A stretch of DNA of 64,000 nucleotides from the NCBI RefSeq assembly GCF_009734385.1, contig NZ_CP046452.1, positions 1 through 64,000 of the forward strand. The letters are read 5' to 3'. Below, in pieces: positions 57,271 to 64,000 of the stretch; the stretch's first letter is position 1, and each line of letters opens with the position of its first letter. The DNA is from Corynebacterium kalinowskii (GTDB lineage: Bacteria; Actinomycetota; Actinomycetes; Mycobacteriales; Mycobacteriaceae). Made by a program: the position numbers and the translations under genes. The notes beneath the pieces are model-generated. The model saw nothing but the letters and a program-made list of their open reading frames with translations, ran no database searches and was not told where the DNA came from.

Positions 57271-60042
57271 ATGGCATCGATAGAGAACCAGGTTCTGGAC
57301 TCAAGCAACGCGATCGACCAGAACATCTCGGCAATCACGACCGACCGTGGATTCTTGGCACAGAACCTGCTGCAATACTTGCGCCATCTGGTCGAGGGCT
57401 TGGTCGTCTATGCGCACGTCCCAGATCGGACGGTGACGTACAACTACCAGACGCAGTTTGATGCCGCTCGGGACGCAGTGAACGGCGATGCCCGCTATCG
57501 ACTGTTGACGCGCTTCCACAGCCTGCTCCAGATCAGTGTCTCGCACTACACACTCGACCGGGACCCCTCTGAGCGCCTGATGCTCAAATACTACGAGTAC
57601 CTGCTACGCACACGCGACCTCGCGAAGCAGCACCTCGGCCTGGACATCCTCCGGAATCTCGAGCAGTTCCCGCTTCACGAGGATCCGGCACTCCGCGCGT
57701 ACTACGAGAAGATTGCTTGTCGGATCGAGGCATCAAAGCACGACCTGCTGACCGGCAAGACCGAGCGCTACTACATCAACAGCTCTCGACCATTCTTCAT
57801 TGGCAGCCGAATCTACTACGAGGTCACCTTCAGCCTCGCCCACAACCGGACAAGCAAGTTCGATCGGATCATCGGCTTCACCGACATTGACGTGAGCGAC
57901 TACTACGCTGCACAACTCGAGCTTGCGAACGACTCAATCGACGTGCTCGGTCAGACGATGCCGATCATCATCGTGCGCGACTGGTCGGTGTCCATCCGAC
58001 CGTGCGAGTTCGACAACTTCGCTCGACTCCTCGGACAGCAGACCACGGTGCAGTCGGGACACGTCGAGTACCGCAATCTGATGCGGTACCTAACGCTGAC
58101 ACGTCACAGTCTGCTCGACCTCCTTGACTCGTCAGACGAGGTGTACAACCAGGTGAAGACATGGGTCCTCACGAACGCTCAGCGAACGCCTCTAATCTTT
58201 CCTGCACTGGACGCGGCGAGGGCGATCATCGGGCACAACCGTCCAGGCACCCGACTCTTGCGCTACCTGATGCTCCGGATGAACAACCAAATCCTGAAGG
58301 CACAGTACGACGTTAATCAGTGCGGGTGGCTCTCGAACCTGAATGTTTCAAGCGGCTGCCGTCCGTTCGACACGATGCCGTACTGTACGTCGCCCCGGAA
58401 ACACAACCCGAGGTTTGCTGACCTCGCGGCTAGCATCGATTCTTCGAACAGGAAGCACGAGCTACTTGCGCGACGGGTACGCGTCAACGTCGAGCAGCAC
58501 GGCATGATCTACACACCCGAAGGCGACCTCGAAGACCTCGGGGACATCGACGACCTTATCAGGCGCCACAACGCCGCTCTTCCACCGACACCACGGCATG
58601 CCCCACGCAAACTCCAACGCGCCAACGGCCACGTGTTCATCGTCGGGTACGAGGACGGCACGGTAGAGATCATAGAGCAGCTCCAGAAGATCGCCTCGAA
58701 TGGCATTGAGGACTACGCGGACGATGTCGCCGCATGGCTTGACGAAAACGCGAAGCTTCCGGACGGTGATCCGCAGAAAGTTGACGATGAGATCAAGGCT
58801 GATGCCCTGCGGAAGCTCTTCTCCCACTCGAAGGTGGCCCTCATCTACGGAGCCGCAGGCACCGGCAAGTCCACGATGGTCAACCACATCGCGAACTACT
58901 TCGGGCGTGAGCGAAAGCTCTTCCTGGCACACACCAACCCGGCCGTCGACAACTTGAAGCGCCGCGTCGACGCTCCCAACAAACACTTCAGCACAATCTC
59001 GAAGCATGTGCGGGGCGACTGGGACACATCGGGTCATTTCGATATCGTCATCATCGATGAATGCAGTACGGTCAGCAACGCTGCGTTCCGCGAGGTGCTC
59101 GCCAACACCGAATTCGATCTGCTGGTGCTGGTGGGTGATGTCTACCAGATCGAGTCCATCGAGTTCGGGAACTGGTTTGGCGCAATTCGCTCGTACATCC
59201 CGCCAGAGTCAGTGCACGAATTGACACACCCGTTCCGCACGACCGACGAGGATCTCCTGACGCTCTGGGATCGCGTGCGTGACCTTGACGACCGGATCGA
59301 AGAGTCACTGTCGAAAAATGAGTACTCCAAAGAACTAGGGGAGTCGCTCTTCACGCGGCACGGTGCCGACGAGATCGTGCTCTGTCTCAACTACGACGGA
59401 TTGTACGGGATCAATAACGTTAACCGCTTCCTTCAGGCGAGCAACCCGAGCCCGGCCCACGTCTGGGGTGAAGCTGTTTACAAGGTTGGCGATCCGGTGC
59501 TCTTCAATGAGACGGATCGCTTCCGTCCGCTGATCTTCAACAACATGAAGGGCAATATTGTTGGGATTTGCCAGGCGCCCGGGAAGATCACCTTCGACGT
59601 CGACCTGGGGCTCGAGCGTGAGGTGACAGCGATGGAGGCGATGCGCTCGAACCTCCGCCTCGTTGAAGACTCCGTGGTTCAGTTCGATGTCATCGAGCGC
59701 CCGGACACGGACGAGGACGATGACTCGACGACGACCATCGTGCCATTTCAGATTGCCTACGCGGTCTCGATCCACAAGGCACAGGGTCTCGAGTTCGACT
59801 CGGTAAAGGTTGTTATCACGGAAGCTAACGAAGAGAACATCTCACACAGCATCTTCTACACTGCGATTACCCGGGCTCGAAGGCATCTCGAGGTTTACTG
59901 GACACCCGACACTCAGAATCGGATCCTTAGCCGACTGGAAGTTCGCGAGAACAAGAAGGACGAGAACCTGCTTCGGCAGCGTCGCGGCGTGGTTCCGGTA
60001 GTCAATGTGCCCAAACGACAGAAAGTGCGTCAGAAACCGTAA
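57271..60042 (+). CDS. Large superfamily 1 helicase-like ATPase with unassigned N-terminal region
   Basis: This 923-residue protein is intact amid decayed genes. Residues 1 to about 510 match no family I know. The C-terminal part is a RecD/UvrD-like motor: Walker A YGAAGTGKSTM near 526, Walker B VIIDECSTVS near 592, LVGDVYQIESI near 622, and motif VI-type sequence with AVSIHKAQGLEFDSVKVV near 830 and FYTAITRARR near 855. GC content and codon use look even along the gene. I chose ATG 57271; a TTG at 57238 is also open. A nucleic-acid role, perhaps in defence, is an inference from the neighbours. Confidence 0.8.
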   Translation: MASIENQVLDSSNAIDQNISAITTDRGFLAQNLLQYLRHLVEGLVVYAHVPDRTVTYNYQTQFDAARDAVNGDARYRLLTRFHSLLQISVSHYTLDRDPSERLMLKYYEYLLRTRDLAKQHLGLDILRNLEQFPLHEDPALRAYYEKIACRIEASKHDLLTGKTERYYINSSRPFFIGSRIYYEVTFSLAHNRTSKFDRIIGFTDIDVSDYYAAQLELANDSIDVLGQTMPIIIVRDWSVSIRPCEFDNFARLLGQQTTVQSGHVEYRNLMRYLTLTRHSLLDLLDSSDEVYNQVKTWVLTNAQRTPLIFPALDAARAIIGHNRPGTRLLRYLMLRMNNQILKAQYDVNQCGWLSNLNVSSGCRPFDTMPYCTSPRKHNPRFADLAASIDSSNRKHELLARRVRVNVEQHGMIYTPEGDLEDLGDIDDLIRRHNAALPPTPRHAPRKLQRANGHVFIVGYEDGTVEIIEQLQKIASNGIEDYADDVAAWLDENAKLPDGDPQKVDDEIKADALRKLFSHSKVALIYGAAGTGKSTMVNHIANYFGRERKLFLAHTNPAVDNLKRRVDAPNKHFSTISKHVRGDWDTSGHFDIVIIDECSTVSNAAFREVLANTEFDLLVLVGDVYQIESIEFGNWFGAIRSYIPPESVHELTHPFRTTDEDLLTLWDRVRDLDDRIEESLSKNEYSKELGESLFTRHGADEIVLCLNYDGLYGINNVNRFLQASNPSPAHVWGEAVYKVGDPVLFNETDRFRPLIFNNMKGNIVGICQAPGKITFDVDLGLEREVTAMEAMRSNLRLVEDSVVQFDVIERPDTDEDDDSTTTIVPFQIAYAVSIHKAQGLEFDSVKVVITEANEENISHSIFYTAITRARRHLEVYWTPDTQNRILSRLEVRENKKDENLLRQRRGVVPVVNVPKRQKVRQKP

Positions 60043-60295
60043 CTGCCTGGATCGGAAAACAGTTGGAGCTCGCGCTTGCCGTCGGATGCTCATGAGCCCG
60101 CTGAAGGGGGAACACGAATCTCGCTGCCCCGTCACCGTGCGACCTCTAACCGTGGCGAGTAGTTCGAAGTCCCGGTACGGTGGACTCATCCGCAGGGGTG
60201 TGCGTTCTATCTGCCGACGAGGGTACGTGATCGGTCCCTGCTGTTGAAAGTTCCGTGGCAATGTGGCACCTAGCGGGCAGAGCGAAATAGGACAA

Positions 60296-61063
60296 ATGTG
60301 TGGCATGAGTGTGCAAATGGTCATGGTTCCCCCGGAGGGTGCCGTTGAGGAGCTCATGGTGGACCGTCGCACAGGCCACTCTTGGACGGTCAATGTCGAG
60401 CCGTTCGAACTGGCGGCCACCGTGGTGACAAACGAGTTGTGGAACGAAGCGCATGGTGTCACTGGCGACCCAACCCGTACCCACTTTCCCAAGACCGAAG
60501 TGAGTTGGCGGGAAGCGATCCTGTTCTGCAACGCGCTCTCTACCAAAGAAGGGCTGGCGCCCGTCTATGAGGTGTTAGAGCGTGTAATGACCGCGCCTAC
60601 ACAGTGGCGTCCGCACAGTGAACCGGAGGCGGATGACTGGCTGGTGACTTGGGACCAGGACGCCGATGGTTACCGATTGCCGACAGATGCCGAGTGGCAG
60701 GTTGCCTGCAGGGCAGGCACTACTGGTGCGCGGTACGGGCGACTGGATGACATTGCCTGGTACGAGGGCAATTCCGACGGCCACATTCATCCGGTGCAGA
60801 CGAAGTCCGCGAACTCCTGGGGTCTGTTCGACCTGCTCGGAAATGTTTGGGAGTGGTGTTGGGACCTTTACGATCCAGAAGTCTATGGGGCGTACCGCAT
60901 TATCCGCGGCGGCGGATGGAGCGATCCGGAATGGAGTTGTCGAGCAGGCGTGCGACGCAAGACCAGCCCGCTTGCGTCCTTCGATGATCTCGGTTTCCGC
61001 GTTGCTCGAGGCGCTACCCGATTCCCCACCTCTGCGCTGCCTGAATCGCGACCCTTTGGTTGA
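60296..61063 (+). CDS. SUMF1-fold (formylglycine-generating-enzyme-like) protein
   Basis: The 255-residue protein covers one whole FGE-sulfatase domain: VNVEPFELAATVVTNELW, VSWREAILFCNALS, YRLPTDAEWQVACRAG, LGNVWEWCWDLY, IIRGGGWSDPEWSCRAG and DLGFRVAR. In true formylglycine-generating enzymes two cysteines sit five apart after GGS; here the first is Asp and only the second is kept, so sulfatase activation is unlikely. Many such domains serve as binding or ligand modules. Start at 60296 is preferred, 60305 and GTG 60263 are possible. The 253 bases upstream hold no gene. Confidence 0.82.
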   Translation: MCGMSVQMVMVPPEGAVEELMVDRRTGHSWTVNVEPFELAATVVTNELWNEAHGVTGDPTRTHFPKTEVSWREAILFCNALSTKEGLAPVYEVLERVMTAPTQWRPHSEPEADDWLVTWDQDADGYRLPTDAEWQVACRAGTTGARYGRLDDIAWYEGNSDGHIHPVQTKSANSWGLFDLLGNVWEWCWDLYDPEVYGAYRIIRGGGWSDPEWSCRAGVRRKTSPLASFDDLGFRVARGATRFPTSALPESRPFG

Positions 61064-61076
61064 GCGGATACATGTC

Positions 61077-61400
61077 TTAAGGGGTGCCGCCGGAGAGCCA
61101 CCAACCCTTCCGAGATGCAAGCGTATAGATCGCCAACAACAGCATTGCATCGGCCACCAGAAGTGAGATCCCCAGTAGGGACTGTGCGACAGCAACGAGC
61201 TGGATCACCACATAGGTCGTCACCGGCCGCTGACGACGCATCAGACCTGGAGCACACAGACCAATCGAGACCACCAGCCCGGTGCCCAACCACAAGTGCC
61301 GAGGCACCGCACCGAACTGAATCGGCACGTTGTAGCTGAAAATCGCAATAATGAAGATCAGGTCCACCAGCCGTGGGTGCAGCTGGAACCACGACGGCGT
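61077..61400 (-). pseudogene. Histidine kinase sensor stub
   Basis: The minus frame reads HPRLVDLIFIIAIFSYNVP, then three further hydrophobic segments and ends LLLAIYTLASRKGWWLSGGTP. This matches the N-terminal four-helix sensor of actinobacterial NarL-partner histidine kinases. The dimerisation and ATPase domains are missing, and the frame above residue 1 of this match is not kinase-like. It is a broken remnant. From 61401 to 61900 I see only short frames, including a 44-codon minus frame ending at 61755. Confidence 0.7.
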
Positions 61401-61900
61401 GGCCTCCGATGGTATCGGTGAGCCCGTGCAGTTGGTGGCCTCTTTCTCACGAGCGGTTACGGAATCTATACGCCTCCATGTTACCGGGGTGGCACCAACC
61501 CAGACCCCGCCGTTGACTGCACTGAGCGGGTTCACCAACCGACATGCCAAACTGCTGGCCGTCAACCAGGCACAAGCCACTCGAACGAACAGCGACTAAT
61601 TGATAAACCGTCTTGCTATGTGTACTTGTTCAGTTGCGTAGGTTCGCGTCTGTCGCAGTCGGAATGCAAGACGGGGCGAACTACAGTGTAACGACGCGCT
61701 TCCAGCCCCAGGATACCCTTTGCGGTACGTAACTACGGGGTGTGCTTTCCACCTCTAAACCGGGATCATGAGTGTGGTCAGGATTTGCTCGGTGACAAGC
61801 TGGTAGTTCGCGTATTGATCGGTATTAGCCGACAATTCAATTGCCCGGGCGGATTCCCCTTTGGTGAGGGCCTGGCATTCGGGCGTCATAGCATGGAGGG

Positions 61901-62857
61901 ATGGAGAGTTCACCGAGGCAGTGGAACCACAACATCCACTATCACCGACTGATCCTCGACGCCGTGCCCGCCAGCGCCCGGTCTGCTCTGGACGTAGGGT
62001 GCGGCAACGGGCTGCTCTCAGTAGAACTGCGAGGGACAATGCCAGAGGTGACGGGCATCGACCTCGATCAGGAGGTGTTGGAAGAAGCACGACAGCACAG
62101 CGACCAGGTCGCCTGGGTGCATGGTGACATCATGACATACGACTTCGACCGGACATTCGATGTCGTCGCTTCTGTCGCGACGCTGCATCACCTGCCTGAC
62201 TTGGACGCGGCACTGTCGCGGTTGGCTGACCTCACCTCGCCCGGCGGTGTGTTCGCCGTGGTCGGAGTGGCACGCACAAGTCGCCCCAAGGACATGATGC
62301 TGCACCTAGCCGGGGTGGTGCAGCATCGGTGGATGGCCGTTCGGAAGGAGTCTCGGATTGAAGCCTTGTATCGGAGTAGCGGAGAAAAGAAGTCGCGGTG
62401 GTTTGTGGCTGATCCTTACGGGCTCGTTCATAAGGGTAGGAGTTGGTACCTAGTCGCCGATATCGATGGGGCACCTAGGATGTTGGTGGCCTCACGCTTG
62501 GAGAGCTTCCGTGTTTTGAGCCAACCCGCTCAGTTGCGTGCAGGACAGACCTTGGCCAGCGTATGGGCCGAGCTAGTTGATCTGCTGGAGTCGGATACGT
62601 CGGTTTACGTCACGGCGATATTGCGTGCAAGCAGGCTTGATATGGCGCAGCGGATTTTATGTTCACGCCTTGTTCAGCATGATCCCGTGGGGCGGGAGCG
62701 GGTTCGCATTGCGGTGGGATATGCGGACATTCAGGGTGCTCGGCAATTGCTTCAGTTTGGGGATCATATTCGGGTTATGGATCCTCCGGAAGCGGTGGAT
62801 CTCATTGGCATGTTGGCCAGTTGTCTTGCTGAGCGTCATGGAAAGGGTAAGCGGTAG
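61901..62857 (+). CDS. Chimeric gene: SAM methyltransferase N-half joined to WYL regulator C-half
   Basis: One open frame of 318 codons joins two unrelated parts. Residues 1 to about 140 are a class I methyltransferase with ALDVGCGNGLLSVELR, GIDLDQEVLEEA and VASVATLHHLPDL. From about residue 150 it becomes the sensor part of a YafY-type regulator: RWFVADPYGLVHKGRSWYLV is the WYL motif region, followed by the WCX-like tail. The DNA-binding part of the regulator is absent, and the methyltransferase lacks its end. The join is near 62330-62350. A deletion fusion is more likely than a designed enzyme, but the frame is clean. Confidence 0.8.
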   Translation: MESSPRQWNHNIHYHRLILDAVPASARSALDVGCGNGLLSVELRGTMPEVTGIDLDQEVLEEARQHSDQVAWVHGDIMTYDFDRTFDVVASVATLHHLPDLDAALSRLADLTSPGGVFAVVGVARTSRPKDMMLHLAGVVQHRWMAVRKESRIEALYRSSGEKKSRWFVADPYGLVHKGRSWYLVADIDGAPRMLVASRLESFRVLSQPAQLRAGQTLASVWAELVDLLESDTSVYVTAILRASRLDMAQRILCSRLVQHDPVGRERVRIAVGYADIQGARQLLQFGDHIRVMDPPEAVDLIGMLASCLAERHGKGKR

Positions 62858-62899
62858 GGGTGTAGTAACTCATAGATTTTCCCGCTGCAGGGCTTCGTT

Positions 62900-63769
62900 T
62901 TACAGCGTGGGTGTGAGTTCATCATGTACCCAGCTTTCGAGAGTGGTGGGGGTTGTTGTGGTGAGATTTCGGGGTTGTTCTGGTCGGAAGTTGTCCCGTA
63001 GTCCCGTGCTCATGCCTAAGACTGCGTCAGCTATCTGTGATGGCATTCCGGCTGCTATGTACTGCCGGCGCATGTCGGTGTCGCTGATTTGTTCCACTAT
63101 CACGGGGTGGCCGGTGTGATCGGTAAGAATCTGTGCCACCTGGTTCCAGCAGAGGTCTCGCGGCCCATGAATTGCTTGGACGCGATGGCCATGCCACTGG
63201 GGATTGAGTAACACACCGGTGGCGACTTCAGCGATATCGCGCGGAGCGACCCAGCTCATGGGCATTTCCGGTGGCAGGATAGTGCGAAGATGGCCGCGAC
63301 GAATGGAGTCGATATCGAGAAGCAAATTGGTGAAGAAATAGCCGCAGCGCAGGTGGGTAACGTCGACGTTCAATGAATTCAAAGCTATTTCTGTTGCTGC
63401 CAGTCCGTCAATCTCTCCCACGCCATGGCGTTTTTCGGCTCCGACGCTGCTTTGGAACACGACCCGCTTAATGTCGTTTTCTGTGATCGCATTTATCAGC
63501 GCGCGCGTTGCTTGGGTGTAATAAGCCAATGGATTTGCTGCCATCGTGCTGGGATTGACCCAGTAGATTGTGTCCACACCGCGGGTGGCGGTCGCTACCT
63601 GAGAGATGTCGGTGGAGTCTGCTTCGATAATGTCTGCATAGAGTCGTACCGGGGCGGGGATTTTCTCGGGATTGTGGTCGAGGAGGAGGGGGCGTACTCC
63701 TGCCCGGATAAGCATGGCCGTGATGTGGTGGCCAACGTGGCCACGCGGGGTCGTAACTGCGATGCGCAT
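62900..63769 (-). CDS. NmrA-like NAD(P)-binding oxidoreductase
   Basis: The 289-residue protein starts MRIAVTTPRGHVGHHIT, with a Rossmann-type TxxGHVGxxI phosphate loop of atypical SDR (NmrA/TMR) proteins, and continues VDTIYWVNP and VVFQSSVGAEKRHG. No full YxxxK pair is visible, so a sensor or binding role is possible. Start at ATG 63769. It is divergent from the WYL-type regulator at 63860, which probably controls it. Confidence 0.8.
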   Translation of the reverse strand: MRIAVTTPRGHVGHHITAMLIRAGVRPLLLDHNPEKIPAPVRLYADIIEADSTDISQVATATRGVDTIYWVNPSTMAANPLAYYTQATRALINAITENDIKRVVFQSSVGAEKRHGVGEIDGLAATEIALNSLNVDVTHLRCGYFFTNLLLDIDSIRRGHLRTILPPEMPMSWVAPRDIAEVATGVLLNPQWHGHRVQAIHGPRDLCWNQVAQILTDHTGHPVIVEQISDTDMRRQYIAAGMPSQIADAVLGMSTGLRDNFRPEQPRNLTTTTPTTLESWVHDELTPTL

Positions 63770-63859
63770 TGCATTTTTCCTTATCTCTGGTGCTTGTGCC
63801 CACGACACTAACAACAGATCCGGCCTATTAATGTCCGCATCTTGGGCAACAATGGAGAT

Positions 63860-64000
63860 ATGAGAAATTGCTCGTCACGGTCCCTAGAGCTCTTGACGTT
63901 ACTGCAGGCTGGGCGTAAGTGGTCCGCTGAAGAATTATCCAGTCGTCTTGAGGTCGCTGAGCGGACTGTTCGTCGTGATATAGCTCGGTTGCGAAGTCTC
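63860..64000 (+). CDS. WYL-type transcriptional regulator, N-terminal part
   Basis: The frame runs off the window after 47 codons. It has a DeoR/YafY-like helix-turn-helix: SLELLTLLQAGRKWSAEELS then LEVAERTVRRDIARLRSL. The missing part is expected to hold a WYL domain. It shares a 90-base promoter gap with the NmrA-like gene. Confidence 0.8.
   Translation, partial: MRNCSSRSLELLTLLQAGRKWSAEELSSRLEVAERTVRRDIARLRSL

Noticed and set aside
60296..61063. Active formylglycine-generating enzyme
   Set aside because: The first of the two catalytic cysteines is replaced by Asp and no sulfatase gene is near.

Overview
The window is the origin-proximal part of a Corynebacterium chromosome, numbered from the dnaA start codon. 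The gene order dnaA-dnaN-recF-DUF721-gyrB...gyrA-DUF3566-tRNA-Ile-tRNA-Ala, the cluster fhaA-fhaB-pstP-rodA-pbpA-pknA-pknB next to crgA, and a Corynebacterium-type L-lactate dehydrogenase point to this genus. I cannot fix the species. The GyrA quinolone pocket carries valine at the classical resistance position.

Region 1 (1-17.7 kb) is mostly core: replication start, oriC between dnaA and dnaN, the gyrase genes, and two tRNAs. Between gyrB and gyrA lie a SbnA-like synthase, a fused FAD/NAD(P)-binding and PLP-decarboxylase protein, and an ABC-2 exporter that together look like a small-molecule pathway. They are followed by a DUF6918-type protein, ldh, a block of stacked inverted repeats and a decayed RHH/Doc toxin-antitoxin pair.

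Region 2 (17.7-22.8 kb) is a GC-rich metal island just after the tRNAs. It has a P1B-type ATPase, a CopZ-like HMA protein, two decaying small genes, an HMA remnant and an FNR-type regulator. Three near-identical FNR boxes precede its transcription units, so it looks like one self-contained, redox-controlled regulon.

Region 3 (22.8-39.0 kb) returns to housekeeping: a GH13 enzyme, a CDF exporter, a CAP-domain secreted protein, PpiA, a rhomboid protease, an EcsC protein, CrgA and the cell-division/Ser-Thr-kinase cluster, ending at tRNA-Leu(CAG). Between the rhomboid and EcsC genes is a dense second cluster of DnaA boxes, richer in perfect boxes than the dnaA-dnaN gap.

Region 4 (39.1-54.9 kb) is accessory. 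A HEAT-repeat protein and a MerR-HEAT regulator lie between an IS6-type end remnant and a full IS6-family copy. From 40935 to 54908 two divergent IS6-family copies bound DNA of Gram-negative type: a resolvase stub, a secreted protein, a trypsin-like protease gene split by a complete Tn5393 (tnpA, tnpR, IS1133, strA, strB), ISCR2, a glmM stub, sul2 and three small plasmid-type genes. This predicts streptomycin and sulfonamide resistance.

Region 5 (54.9-64.0 kb) is a scrapyard of an older mobile or defence island: a shattered MobF/TraA relaxase, the tail of a DUF2326 protein, an intact 923-residue superfamily 1 helicase-like protein with a large unassigned N-terminal region, a SUMF1-fold protein without the catalytic cysteine pair, a histidine kinase stub, a methyltransferase-WYL chimera, an NmrA-like oxidoreductase and the start of a WYL-type regulator that runs off the end.
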